DNA of 34,488 nt from positions 1 through 34,488 of the forward strand of contig CAYVAT010000034.1 of NCBI GenBank assembly GCA_964449165.1. Reading direction: 5' to 3'. The notes beneath the pieces are model-generated. The model saw only the letters and a program-made list of their open reading frames with translations, was not told the origin of the DNA and made no database searches. Shown piece by piece: positions 6,502 to 15,662 of this stretch (its first letter is position 1; each line of letters opens with the position of its first letter). This stretch comes from CAYSCW01 sp964449165. GTDB lineage: Bacteria; Acidobacteriota; Aminicenantia; Aminicenantales; Aminicenantaceae. The position numbers and the translations under genes were made by a program.

Positions 6502-8580
6502 CTAGTTGCTAACTTTGACCAGAATATAAGCCTTTTCGTACTCAGATCCAGCGTTTCTTATGACTCCGCTAACAAAAGTAAAATCATCGTTTCCTTTATG
6601 GCGGAAGGCATAATGGTCGTTGAAATTAAAATCTAAATTCCCACTCCCTTTACATTCCTCAACGCCATAATAGTTGTTACCGTGAATGTTGACTTGAGTG
6701 TTGGAAAAATTGCAGTGCTCTCCGTTTTGGCTCCAGATCAGGTGATCTCCAGGGTTTAATGCCGGATCCTTGTTGTCGTTTTCCCATAGTGAAAGCCGGT
6801 AATGATGGGGAGGTCTGGACAGGGGACCAATCGTTACGGTGGGAATGACTCTCATGGCCCCGCCTCGGGCATTCGATTCGAACTCAATACTCTTCCTGCC
6901 CTCTGGTATCTGAGCACCATCGGCATCAAAGATTTCGATCACAAGATTGAATTCAGAGGGAAGGTTTTCTTCAGTATCCCAACCCTCACGTTCGTTTGGC
7001 CGCTTGAAGAGATACTTCCCTCCTGGGTCAAAAACTGAGATATCGACAGAGACCTGATGCTGGGATTCAGGTGTGGTGGAGGTAATGGTCAGAGAAGAAG
7101 ACGACTCGTTGTTTTGAGAATCAATGACAGTCAGGGAAACATTGTAATTACCGGCGGTGGAGTAAATATGGAAAGGGTTTTGACTGGAAGAGGTGCTTCC
7201 GTCGCCAAAATCCCAGTAGTAGGTGTAAGGAGGAGTGCCCCCTGTAGCACTTCCAGTGAAGTCCAAAGAGAGAGGAATATTTCCCGAAGTCTTTGAAACG
7301 GAAGCAGAGGCGGAGAGAGGTGAGGGTGTGGGTTGAGCCTCTGAAAAGTCAAACTTTACAGAATACCAGGCATCCTCTGTTCTGGCATATTGACAGTTTT
7401 TGGTAATGTATTTTCCCGGCAACCCCCCGGATGCCCGGCTGCTCGTATGGACAATGGCCGCAGATTTCCATGTGCCATCTCCATCCAAGAGCTTCCACTC
7501 TGTACCAGGGCCCACACTCACAGGAGGATCGAAATTGAACCGGACATACCATTTGTGCCTTACCGGGTCCATGGTTTCGGTGGATAATTCCTGTGTTTCA
7601 GCTTCTACCTGGGAATTGCCCAGTATGAGTTTGAGCCTGGTCTTTCCGACTTTGATCTTGTTGTACACGCTGTTGGAACGGCTGACAAGAAGATAAAAGG
7701 TCATTGAATTTACCTCTGTGGCGGGAAAATCATCGGGAAGGCTGCCCACAGAATCCACCACACAGTTGCAGCATGCTGAGCCTCCGACAAACACCAGCTT
7801 GGCCGTTTCATCCCGCGTTGCCTGGTAAATCTTTTCCAGCACTGGGATTTTTTCTGGAACAGTCTTTCTTTTCCTAACAGCTTTCTTTTTTTCTGGCCTT
7901 TCAACGGGAGTTTTTTTAGAGGCCTTTTTCTTGACGGCCTTCTTTTTGGCTGGAACTTTTTTTTCAGCTTTCTTTGCGGGTTGCTTTACGAGGAGTGTTT
8001 CCACCTTTTGTAATACTCCGTTCACATATTCCCAGGTTTCTGCTGGATAGGTGGTTCCAGAGTGTCTTCCCACATAGCTTTCGAATGAAAGTGTTAATTT
8101 GTTCCCCTCTTGCTGAATTTGGGGACCCTTACAGTTTCCGAATTTTTCAGAAACAAAATGAGTGCCATCCGAGCGCCAGCCGATAACCCGGTAGGTAAAG
8201 GCCAGACAGATGTTCCCTCCTGAATATTCGTAAAGAATATCGATGTTCATTCCGTCGATATCCCTGTAAGATTTATGAATACTGACATCAGCCGCATGGG
8301 AGAGGTATATTTCTTCACCATTCAATTGAACTGAAAATTCATAGTCATCTTGCTTGACAATTCTCAGTCCCTCCGAAGGCACTGATTCGCCAGCAGAAAA
8401 ACCATCGAGTTCCCTGTCTACAAAAGCCTCAAGACAGTTGCCACACAATGATCCTCCGATAAACGCCGGTTTGGATGCTTCATCGCATGATGTCCGATAA
8501 ATGCGCTCCTCGGTGAATGTGTATCTGGCAAGGAGAATGAGGGCTAAAAATAAAATATTGATAGAACGTAATTGTTTCAT
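6502..8580 (-). CDS. Secreted PKD-domain protein with Lys/Ala-rich linker
   Basis: 692 residues from the ATG at 8580, chosen because AAGGAG precedes it and a signal peptide (QLRSINILFLALILLARYTF) follows. An in-frame extension to 8661 has no such support. Two copies of a cysteine motif, Y-x-T-x-DE-x2-K-x2-F-(I/V)-GGS-x-C-x-NC, occur near residues 28-49 and 252-273. Between them a Lys/Ala/Pro-rich linker (about 202-243, repeats like AKKKAVKKKASKK) resembles histone-H1-like tails. A PKD domain with the hallmark YYWDFGDGS lies at about 422-505. The C-terminal ~180 residues are a beta-rich domain of unknown type. PKD domains usually mediate protein or polysaccharide contacts at the surface, and no enzyme motif was seen. 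No obvious operon partner. Confidence 0.75.
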   Translation of the reverse strand: MKQLRSINILFLALILLARYTFTEERIYRTSCDEASKPAFIGGSLCGNCLEAFVDRELDGFSAGESVPSEGLRIVKQDDYEFSVQLNGEEIYLSHAADVSIHKSYRDIDGMNIDILYEYSGGNICLAFTYRVIGWRSDGTHFVSEKFGNCKGPQIQQEGNKLTLSFESYVGRHSGTTYPAETWEYVNGVLQKVETLLVKQPAKKAEKKVPAKKKAVKKKASKKTPVERPEKKKAVRKRKTVPEKIPVLEKIYQATRDETAKLVFVGGSACCNCVVDSVGSLPDDFPATEVNSMTFYLLVSRSNSVYNKIKVGKTRLKLILGNSQVEAETQELSTETMDPVRHKWYVRFNFDPPVSVGPGTEWKLLDGDGTWKSAAIVHTSSRASGGLPGKYITKNCQYARTEDAWYSVKFDFSEAQPTPSPLSASASVSKTSGNIPLSLDFTGSATGGTPPYTYYWDFGDGSTSSSQNPFHIYSTAGNYNVSLTVIDSQNNESSSSLTITSTTPESQHQVSVDISVFDPGGKYLFKRPNEREGWDTEENLPSEFNLVIEIFDADGAQIPEGRKSIEFESNARGGAMRVIPTVTIGPLSRPPHHYRLSLWENDNKDPALNPGDHLIWSQNGEHCNFSNTQVNIHGNNYYGVEECKGSGNLDFNFNDHYAFRHKGNDDFTFVSGVIRNAGSEYEKAYILVKVSN

Positions 8581-8714
8581 TCTTTTCTCCTTGTTTGCCA
8601 AGTTTATACTGAGCTCTTTGGATTGTATCTTCCTGACTGCAGAATCCCTCCTTCTTTCCACTAGGGATATATCATGAGAGAAAATTTTATGTCAAGCAGA
8701 AATAGGTGCTAAAA

Positions 8715-10088
8715 TTAGGGTAAAGGTTCCTGAAGATTTGAAAGTGTTGTCTGGACTACCTCGGGCAGAGCTGGATGGATATGCATGCCGTTGACAATAG
8801 GCATTACAGTTCCCACGGAAGCCATGGCATCGATCACTTCCTGAATGAGGATGGGAGCATAGGGGCCGATGATGTGAAAACCCAAGATCTTCCAGGTCTC
8901 TTTTTCCACGATGATCTTGGCAAAACTCTCCTCATCCCTCATGGCCTCACCTTTAGCCACGTCCAAATATTTAGCTTTTCCCACTAGAATATCGTAATTT
9001 TTCTTAGCTTCGGCTTCCTCAAGACCCACCGAGGCAATCTGGGGATAGCTGAACACCGCATGGGGAACAGTCATGAAATTAACCTTGTTTCTCTCTCCGT
9101 GCATGCTGTTATGCCAGACGAGGTTTGCCTGATGGTTGGCAGAGTGCCTGTACATCTTTGTCCCGATGGCATCTCCCAGGGCCCAGATGTTTTCCTTACT
9201 TGTCTCCAGATAGGCATTGACTTTTATGTAGTTTTTCTCATCCGTATCCACTCCTGTATTTTCCACTTTAAGAAGATCTGCGTTCGATTTTCGTCCAGCA
9301 GCGATGAGCACTTTTTCAGCCTTGAATTCTCTCCTCTTTCCAGATGACTTGTCTTCAGCAATGACTTTATAACCTCCATCATCTTTGGCAGCTTCCACAG
9401 CTTCGGTATGGGTGTGGATTTCTATCCGCTCTTCCATTTTTTCCTTCAGCAAATCCGAGATTTCAGGCTCCTCTTCCTTAACCAGCCTTTCTGCCCTCTG
9501 GATTAGCGTCACTCTGGTCCCCATGGCTGAGAAGAAGTGCGCATATTCTGCGGCAATATATCCGCCACCGATGATGATCAGGCTCTCAGGTCTGTCTTCA
9601 AGCTCGAGCAGAGTCTCATTGGTGAGGTAATCGACTTCTTCAATGCCTTTGATTGGAGGGATAAGAGGCCTGGCTCCGGAAACGATGAAAATTTTTTTCC
9701 CTTTTATTCTATCTCCTCCGATGTCCATTGTGTAGTTTGTGGTGAAAGAACCCATTCCCTGATAAAAATCCAACTCTGGGGTATGCCTGATCCCCTCCTG
9801 TATATGGCTTCTGCTTTCCTCAACGGATCGTCTCATCCTTTCCATAAGGCCCCTAAAGTCTATCTCCCTGATTTCCGCCTGAATACCCAGCTTCCTGGCT
9901 TCACGGATTTCCATTATCCGATCTGCAGGAAAGATCAATATCTTGGAAGGGATACAACCCACATTGAGACATGTTCCCCCTAAAGGATCTTTATCCACAA
10001 GGGCTGTGCTTAAATTATGGGCCAGGGCCTGTTCGACGATGATTGCACCGGAGCCTGATCCGATAACGATGATGTCATATTCTTTCAT
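8715..10088 (-). CDS. FAD-dependent pyridine nucleotide-disulfide oxidoreductase (lipoamide dehydrogenase family)
   Basis: 457 residues, normal family length. The FAD-binding GSGSGA is at residues 10-15 and the redox disulfide is in GGTCLNVGCIPSK (C40 and C45). The second Rossmann motif IIGGGYIAAEYAHFF (about 172-186) binds NAD(P)H; the central FAD motif is IWALGDAIG. The C-terminal His-Glu pair is in HIHPALPEVVQ. It shuttles electrons between NAD(P)H and a thiol/disulfide substrate in the cytoplasm. The genes for a 2-oxoacid dehydrogenase complex are not nearby, so a low-molecular-weight thiol reductase (mycothione-reductase-like) role is as likely as lipoamide dehydrogenase. It starts 13 nt after the TauE-like gene, with AAAGGAGAGAG upstream, so the two form an operon. 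That pairing hints at sulfur or thiol metabolism (inference). Confidence 0.88.
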   Translation of the reverse strand: MKEYDIIVIGSGSGAIIVEQALAHNLSTALVDKDPLGGTCLNVGCIPSKILIFPADRIMEIREARKLGIQAEIREIDFRGLMERMRRSVEESRSHIQEGIRHTPELDFYQGMGSFTTNYTMDIGGDRIKGKKIFIVSGARPLIPPIKGIEEVDYLTNETLLELEDRPESLIIIGGGYIAAEYAHFFSAMGTRVTLIQRAERLVKEEEPEISDLLKEKMEERIEIHTHTEAVEAAKDDGGYKVIAEDKSSGKRREFKAEKVLIAAGRKSNADLLKVENTGVDTDEKNYIKVNAYLETSKENIWALGDAIGTKMYRHSANHQANLVWHNSMHGERNKVNFMTVPHAVFSYPQIASVGLEEAEAKKNYDILVGKAKYLDVAKGEAMRDEESFAKIIVEKETWKILGFHIIGPYAPILIQEVIDAMASVGTVMPIVNGMHIHPALPEVVQTTLSNLQEPLP

Positions 10089-10101
10089 ACATCTCTCTCC
10101 T

Positions 10102-10818
10102 TTAAACCAGAATCTTGATTCCTACCAAAAGAAGGGCCGCTGCAACAATTCTTCGGAATGTCTCTTGTTTAATCTTTGCCAGGAGTACTTTTCCTGTCCT
10201 CACACCAAGATAAGCACTTATGATCAAGAACGGAATAAGAAGATAGTAGGAGCTTTCCTTGACAATCTTGGTGAATATATAGGTGGGAATCCTGGTGATA
10301 TCTATAACCACCGCAATCATGGCTGATGTGGCCACAAAGACCTCCTTAGAAAGGTTGAAGGCAACCAAGAAGGCCGCTCTCACCGCTCCACCTAATCCTA
10401 TAAGACCAGCCAGAAGTCCAGAAAGGCTTCCCCCTAGAGCAGCGCTTATTTTTGATTCCTTCAGAGCAAATTTGGGTCTGGCAAGGGAATAAATGGCATA
10501 AATGATAAGAAAAACAGCCAGAATCATTCTGATGATATTTACAGGCATCACAGAGATAAGAATTGCGCCTGTAAAAGCTAAAATGATGCTGGGAATCCCA
10601 AAGAGAAAGAATGTCTTAAAATCTATTTTCTTCCAGAAAATTCTTATCTTAAAGATGTTGTTGAACAGATGGAAAATCGCCACCACGAATATAGCGGTCC
10701 TGATGTCCATAAATTGGACAGCCAGGGGAATAAGAAGAGCGGAGCTTCCGAAACCGGCAATGGTGGCCACCACAGCAGCCAGGAATGAGGCTGCGATGAA
10801 AAGAATGTTTTCTAGCAT
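10102..10818 (-). CDS. TauE/SafE family inner-membrane permease (sulfite exporter type)
   Basis: 238 residues, almost entirely hydrophobic, with about seven or eight membrane segments in two similar halves. The glycine-rich repeat is seen as ATIAGFGSSALLIP in the first half and GLLAGLIGLGGAVRAAFLV in the second, the hallmark of the TauE/SafE (DUF81) family. Members export sulfite, sulfoacetate or other small organic anions; the substrate here is unknown. It is the first gene of a two-gene operon with the downstream flavin disulfide oxidoreductase (13-nt gap). The start ATG at 10818 has only a weak ribosome-binding site. The 224-nt gap upstream separates it from the divergent PEBP gene. Confidence 0.85.
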   Translation of the reverse strand: MLENILFIAASFLAAVVATIAGFGSSALLIPLAVQFMDIRTAIFVVAIFHLFNNIFKIRIFWKKIDFKTFFLFGIPSIILAFTGAILISVMPVNIIRMILAVFLIIYAIYSLARPKFALKESKISAALGGSLSGLLAGLIGLGGAVRAAFLVAFNLSKEVFVATSAMIAVVIDITRIPTYIFTKIVKESSYYLLIPFLIISAYLGVRTGKVLLAKIKQETFRRIVAAALLLVGIKILV

Positions 10819-11042
10819 TCTCGCAGTGCTCTCATATCTTCAGATGATCTATTCATATTTAGAGAAAAAACAGAATCGCAATCCCGATTAGCTATTATAG
10901 AAGCGTCGACAGCGGATTTCAAAGATTATGTCGATAGATTTAATCATATTCCTCAATATTTCAGAGAGGAAATAAAAGGAAACACTTTACCTGAGCCTCA
11001 GATTTTTGTATTCTTTAGATAATAAAAGGGAGCTAACAAAAA

Positions 11043-11585
11043 ATGAAAAAAAACGGGATGAAGAAATTTATTATTGTCTTGATGATGGCAAACATGGCTC
11101 TGTTTTCTGGACTCATCGCGAGCCCAGAAGGAAAGAACAATATAAGGAGGCCCACTATGAAGCTGACAAGCCCGGAATTCGAACATAACAGTATGATTCC
11201 ATCGAAATTCACCTGCGATGGACAGGATGTCAATCCCACGCTCAACATAGAGGATATTCCAGAGGAAACAAAGAGTCTGGTCCTTATCGTCGATGACCCG
11301 GATGCCCCCATGGGAACCTGGGTTCACTGGGTGGTCTTCAACATTCCCGTGACATCGCAAATTCAGAAGGACAGCGTTCCCGGAAGACAAGGAATAAACG
11401 ACTTCAGGAAAAAGAATTATGGCGGTCCTTGCCCCCCTTCAGGTACTCACCGCTATTTCTTTAAACTCTACGCATTGGATATTGAGCTTGATTTAGAGGA
11501 GAGTGTTCGGAAAGAAGATGTTGAAGAGGCCATGGAAGGTCATATCCTGGCTCAAACTGAGTTGATCGGTTTGTACAAACGCTGA
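11043..11585 (+). CDS. YbhB/YbcL-type PEBP (Raf kinase inhibitor-like) protein
   Basis: 180 residues from the ATG at 11043, with a signal peptide (KKFIIVLMMANMALFSGLIA). The PEBP anion-pocket motifs are present: DDPDAPMGTWVHW (about 96-108) and GPCPPSGTHRYFFKLYALD. Such proteins bind phosphate- or phospholipid-like ligands; the bacterial role is poorly defined. A second start at 11157 is preceded by an ideal AAGGAGG six nt upstream and gives MKLTSPEFEHNSMIPSKFTC, exactly where leaderless YbhB homologues begin. The first start has only AGGGAG at a long spacing. The gene may therefore make both an exported and a cytoplasmic form, or only the shorter 142-residue one. It is monocistronic. Confidence 0.88.
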   Translation: MKKNGMKKFIIVLMMANMALFSGLIASPEGKNNIRRPTMKLTSPEFEHNSMIPSKFTCDGQDVNPTLNIEDIPEETKSLVLIVDDPDAPMGTWVHWVVFNIPVTSQIQKDSVPGRQGINDFRKKNYGGPCPPSGTHRYFFKLYALDIELDLEESVRKEDVEEAMEGHILAQTELIGLYKR

Positions 11586-11728
11586 TAATAAATCATATTT
11601 TATTTTACGACTAGAAAAGGGACAAATTCATCCAACGAGGACGCTTCCTTCAGGCGCACATTTTCTGATTCAAGTTATGCATTCAATTAGGAAAAGTGTC
11701 TCCATCGGAAACGTTCTTATTAGGCGGC

Positions 11729-11793
11729 GGTTGCTGTCCGTCCGAAGCCAATAGTGGGGGGTGGGAGGGTCTTGGCGAGGACGGACAGAAACC
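11729..11793. other. Long hairpin with G-rich, quadruplex-capable loop
   Basis: Nested inverted repeats: GGTT (11729-11732)/AACC (11790-11793), CTGTCCGTCC (11734-11743)/GGACGGACAG (11779-11788) and GCCAA (11747-11751)/TTGGC (11772-11776). They enclose a 20-nt loop with G runs of 6, 3 and 3 separated by single bases (11756-11769). It lies between the 3' ends of the convergent PEBP and cytochrome genes. It has no T tract, so a classical terminator is unlikely. It could be a 3'-UTR element, a small RNA or a REP-like palindrome. Confidence 0.6.
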
Positions 11794-11813
11794 GATGCTG
11801 TTGAAATGTCATC

Positions 11814-13079
11814 TTATTCTTTTTTCTTGGATGCAGCGTATCCATCAGAGAGAGTCTTCATGAAAAGAACGATAAGCTCTTCTTCTCTCTCACTCAATCC
11901 TAAATTGCCCAACTCGGTTTTGTTCATGTTTTCGCTTACTTCAGGAGGAGGCCAGTTCTCAACGTCTCTGGTGTTATAAAACTTCATGAGACTCTCGAGG
12001 CTCTTGAAATACCCGTTGTGCATATAAGCTTTGGCAAAATCTCTTTCTGGCCTCAAGTCGACATTGCGCAAAGTAGGAACTTTATGCTTTCCATAGTTTG
12101 CCTTGGCATATGGGGCATATTCTTGTGTCTTCTCCAGAAATTCTCCTAAGCCCCTATCGATCCAATCCTCTCGCTCAGAATTCCATTCCTCAGGCATTGA
12201 ATAGAAGGGATTTTCGGGATTCTTGGGGACACCAAGATTATCATATGTGAAATCCGTAAACACAGGAGGTTCTCCGTCGGGACCTTCATTTAAAACATGA
12301 CAATTTGCACATTGGCCCTTGCTAATAAAAAGCATCAACCCTTCAACCTCGTCATCTTCCAAGCCTAAATTCTTATAATCTTCCCAATTCATCTCATCCA
12401 GGGCTGTGACATCTTTACCTTCAGATTTTGCTCTCTTCCAGAACACATCAAATTTGGAACTGAATGGATTCACCTCAGAAGATCTCTCGAAAGCAGCGAT
12501 AGAATCTACTATCCTCCTATATGTCCTATCGATATCATTCTCCCAATCCAACGAACCTGGTCCCCAGACATCCTCAAAAAGATGAGCATAGTCTGAATCT
12601 TTGATTTTCATCACCACGCTTTTCTTGTCAGCATTATTCTGCTCTAATGGATTTAAGAAGGGTCCCATCGCTTGCTCTGCCAGGGGATCCCCGTCAATTA
12701 TTCCTGTAGCTCTTCCATCCCAAAACATTCCTCCCGCGAAATTTCCTTCCTCATCCAGATGGAGGACCGGACTCCTTCCCGCATAAGCAGAGGTGGGTGG
12801 TTTTCGGTTTCCAAATCGACTGGCCACAGCTCCTTCGTAGACAGCGCCTGCCTTGTTAATCGCCTCAATAGGTCCTGTCCAACCTACCAAAGGCCCGTGG
12901 CAGGCGGCACAGGATTGACCTTGCGGATCGGAGAGATTGGCATCAAAAAATATCTTTTTCCCCAGAAGCTCCTTTTTAGTAAGCTCCTCCTGGGCCTCAT
13001 TTCTCGGCTCTTTCTCTCCCGCACAAAAAACCAGAAGAAGAAGGATTGTTATACTGAACTCCTTCCTCATCCTTTTCAT
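11814..13079 (-). CDS. Di-haem cytochrome c peroxidase / MauG-family protein
   Basis: 421 residues, envelope-located. Two c-type haem motifs are present: CAACH at residues 57-61 and CANCH near residue 257. The family signatures ATGIIDGDPLAEQAMGPFLNP, GKHKVPTLRNVDLRPE and YMHNGYFKSLESLMKFY match bacterial di-haem peroxidases, which reduce peroxide with electrons from small cytochromes or, in MauG-like members, oxidise protein residues. The leader ends LLLLVFC|AGEKE and may be a lipoprotein signal, though Phe at -1 is atypical. The start is supported by AAAGGAGGG upstream. It begins 38 nt after the DUF169 gene on the same strand, so they are probably co-transcribed. An internal acidic insertion near residues 215-245 is longer than usual. 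Confidence 0.9.
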   Translation of the reverse strand: MKRMRKEFSITILLLLVFCAGEKEPRNEAQEELTKKELLGKKIFFDANLSDPQGQSCAACHGPLVGWTGPIEAINKAGAVYEGAVASRFGNRKPPTSAYAGRSPVLHLDEEGNFAGGMFWDGRATGIIDGDPLAEQAMGPFLNPLEQNNADKKSVVMKIKDSDYAHLFEDVWGPGSLDWENDIDRTYRRIVDSIAAFERSSEVNPFSSKFDVFWKRAKSEGKDVTALDEMNWEDYKNLGLEDDEVEGLMLFISKGQCANCHVLNEGPDGEPPVFTDFTYDNLGVPKNPENPFYSMPEEWNSEREDWIDRGLGEFLEKTQEYAPYAKANYGKHKVPTLRNVDLRPERDFAKAYMHNGYFKSLESLMKFYNTRDVENWPPPEVSENMNKTELGNLGLSEREEELIVLFMKTLSDGYAASKKKE

Positions 13080-13117
13080 AGGAATCCCTCCTTTCTCGGT
13101 GCTCCCTCTTCCTCTGT

Positions 13118-13852
13118 CTATTCTTCAGCGATTTCGGGAAGACCCCGCGCTCGCCTTAATCTAAGGAGGAAAGGCTTGTAGAGGAAACTGCGCTCATCCA
13201 ATTCACAGAGTTGTCTGAACATTGGCTTTGTGACAGTGAAGGCAAGAATGTCAGGAGGTAAATGCTGACGCATGGCAATGTCAGTCGCCCCTATGGCGGC
13301 CTGGGGAATGTCAAGATCCTCAAAGGGATGAAGCTCAGAACATCCAGAGCCGAATGGAGCTATCACAGGAGGCGGATCATCCGGAGCACTGCGATACTGA
13401 GCCCCGATCATTAAAGCGCTCAATTGATCCGGGTTGACGTAGAACGTGATAGTTTTAACATATTCCCATAGGTCTTTCCTGTAAGGGCCAACAAAAAGAT
13501 ATGGATAGGTAGCTTTGTAGGGCTTGGCGGAGTCAATCCATTTCTCCATAAGTTCATGGGAAGCCTTGAGTCCTTCATCATCGACCAGAAACTTGATGAA
13601 TTCCCTCCTGGAGCGCGCCCTTATCCCCCACATCCAGTGACCTGCGCCTCCGCAACCGTAATGGGCCCTTGTAATGTGAAGAGTTTCCCCTCTAAGCCAA
13701 TTCTTATAAAAAGAGAAAATACAGTCTCTCTGTTCGGGCCTGACCAAAGGCTTAAACGGCTCAGGATCAGGCGCGTCGCAGAAACTGATAAGGGGTGTGG
13801 TTAAATCGATTCGTTTTATTAAAGTAGTCTGGTCAGGCGGGTTATTTTTCAT
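13118..13852 (-). CDS. DUF169 family protein
   Basis: 244 residues from the ATG at 13852; a TTG three codons earlier is the only alternative, and no clear ribosome-binding site is seen, so a leaderless or weakly translated mRNA is possible. No signal peptide. Conserved-looking stretches HYGCGGAGHWMWG, FGSGCSELHPF and AIGATDIAMRQHLPPDILAF match what I recall of DUF169 (COG2043), a family often found beside redox or metal genes. The conserved cysteines (in HYGCGG, SGCSEL and QLCEL) suggest metal or cofactor binding, but the activity is unknown. It is first in a likely operon with the di-haem peroxidase gene 38 nt downstream. Confidence 0.7.
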   Translation of the reverse strand: MKNNPPDQTTLIKRIDLTTPLISFCDAPDPEPFKPLVRPEQRDCIFSFYKNWLRGETLHITRAHYGCGGAGHWMWGIRARSRREFIKFLVDDEGLKASHELMEKWIDSAKPYKATYPYLFVGPYRKDLWEYVKTITFYVNPDQLSALMIGAQYRSAPDDPPPVIAPFGSGCSELHPFEDLDIPQAAIGATDIAMRQHLPPDILAFTVTKPMFRQLCELDERSFLYKPFLLRLRRARGLPEIAEE

Positions 13853-14003
13853 AATGGTCAATATATCGCATTTTTACTGACAATATGCAAGCTTTAACTC
13901 CCCTTCATAAAAAGCCAAAGAATCGGTTTTATTCGGTCAACAACAGAAGAGAACAAAGACAGTCTTGCTTTACAATGTTTAGCCAGATGCAAGGATTTTT
14001 AGT

Positions 14004-15569
14004 TCACTTACCCATATACTCGGAAATTTTAATATTCTTCCTCTCCAGCGTTGTTCCCATTGCCTTATCCAGACGGGCCAGAGAAAGACTATAATCGATG
14101 ACAGCCCTCAATTCCGCACTGTGAGCGTCGGCTAAATCCCTCTGGTACTGGAGGACAACATAATTCGTTGTCAACCCAACTCTTAACTTTTTCTCCTCTG
14201 CCTCAAGTTTTTTCTCTGCCAGCTCTCTGGCAATTTTGTAGGCCTGGACCCTCTGGTAATCTGTCTGAACAGCCCTCACCGCATTCCTGATCTCGAGAAA
14301 AATCTGCTGTTTCTGGTTTTTAAGCCTTAAGAGAGCCTGGTCCAGACTCGTCCTGGCCTCGGCATAGGCAGCACGGGAAAACACAGTGTTCAGAGGAATG
14401 CTAAGAGTTAATCCTATTGACCAATTCTTATTCTTGAAATCGAAGGCATCGTTCAGCGCTTTGACTGATTTGCCAGAAATCGTACCCGTAACCACTTCAG
14501 TCAGAGGGTCATTATTGAGATAGAGAATTTGCGTCCCAGATATTCCCGGACTCCAGTAAGATGCCCGGAGGCTTATGTCTGGCAGAAGTTGATTCTTAGC
14601 ATAACTCAGATTAAGCTCATTGTTCCGGATATTAATCCTGCTTGCCTGAAGATCGGGCCTGTTTTCCAAGGCGGTAATGAGAGCATCCTCGAGACTCACC
14701 TCCCTTATCTCATAGGCCGGCTTATCCACAGGCATAATCTCCGCCCGCATCTTAACCTCTTCCCCTTCAGCAGTAAGGTTGATGATAGTCATTAAGAGGT
14801 CCTCAGAATTCTCGACCATGGCCTCAGCCTGCAGAATATCTGCTTCACGGGTGGCCACCTCAGCCTGTGCGCTCAATATTTCAATAGGCGCAACGGTGCC
14901 TACCTCAACCTCCCTCTTATTCTTGGCTAAAAGATCTTGGGCCAGCTCCAAGGATCGCTTCTTCACCTTGAGATTTTCGATGCTGAAGACCAAGTTCCAG
15001 TAAGCCTCTTCCACGTTGTAAATCGTGTCCAAAAGAACTTGCTTGAACTGATTTTCTGAGATATCCCTGTTGTTCTGGGCGATGATGATATCTTTGCGGC
15101 TGATCTTAAATCCAAAATCCTTGAGCAGAGGCTGGGTAAAAGAAAAGTACAACGTACTCCCATAACGGGGGTTTATTGTCTGGAATTTTTGATTGGTGTC
15201 GTTTTTATAAGAATAGAGATAAGCTTGAATTTCTCCTCCTGTGGGAATGAGCTGAGTGATTTGTGCTGAATAATCATTGTAATCAGTAGCGATGTTTTCA
15301 GCAGCTTCTATCCACGAAAAAGAAGGTGAGTTGGTATGTTCAGTGCCGTAAGCGAAGGAAAGGCGGGGCATGAATTTTTCCTTGGCCATGGAGACAGAAA
15401 TGTGGGCAAGTTCCGGATTCAAAACTTCAACGGCAATCCCGAGGTTGCTCTCCATAGCTTTCAGGATGCAGTCCTTAAGAGATAAGGTTACCTCTTTCTG
15501 CTGGGCATAGCCCCCAGCAACCAGAAGAACAATGGAAAGAAGAATAAAAAAATCCTTTTTTTTTATCAT
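14004..15569 (-). CDS. TolC-family outer membrane efflux protein
   Basis: 521 residues from the ATG at 15569, preceded by AGGAGGT; the signal peptide (KKKDFFILLSIVLLVAGGYA|Q) then sits at the N-terminus. Two structural repeats of the OEP fold are visible, each with long coiled-coil helices (about 165-270 and 370-500) and strands between them. Motifs such as QPLLKDFG, EEAYWNLVFSIENL, NRPDLQASRIN and LSIPLNTVFSRAAYAEAR are typical. It forms the trimeric outer-membrane channel that completes a tripartite pump. It is the last gene of the export locus whose adaptor, permease and ATPases lie upstream on the same strand; 93 nt separate it from the preceding ATPase gene. Confidence 0.93.
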   Translation of the reverse strand: MIKKKDFFILLSIVLLVAGGYAQQKEVTLSLKDCILKAMESNLGIAVEVLNPELAHISVSMAKEKFMPRLSFAYGTEHTNSPSFSWIEAAENIATDYNDYSAQITQLIPTGGEIQAYLYSYKNDTNQKFQTINPRYGSTLYFSFTQPLLKDFGFKISRKDIIIAQNNRDISENQFKQVLLDTIYNVEEAYWNLVFSIENLKVKKRSLELAQDLLAKNKREVEVGTVAPIEILSAQAEVATREADILQAEAMVENSEDLLMTIINLTAEGEEVKMRAEIMPVDKPAYEIREVSLEDALITALENRPDLQASRINIRNNELNLSYAKNQLLPDISLRASYWSPGISGTQILYLNNDPLTEVVTGTISGKSVKALNDAFDFKNKNWSIGLTLSIPLNTVFSRAAYAEARTSLDQALLRLKNQKQQIFLEIRNAVRAVQTDYQRVQAYKIARELAEKKLEAEEKKLRVGLTTNYVVLQYQRDLADAHSAELRAVIDYSLSLARLDKAMGTTLERKNIKISEYMGK

Positions 15570-15662
15570 TTGGAACCTCCTGGGGAGCAATCAGCAATTC
15601 AAGTCAGGTCTTAAACCGTACTTTTTCTACCTCAAAGCTGAATGCGCCCGATAAAAAAACGT

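Noticed and set aside
10816..11022. Open frame of 68 codons with protein-like ending (YFREEIKGNTLPEPQIFVFF) between the TauE-like and PEBP genes
   Set aside because: It has no ATG, GTG or TTG start and no ribosome-binding site; it may be a gene remnant, but nothing supports translation.
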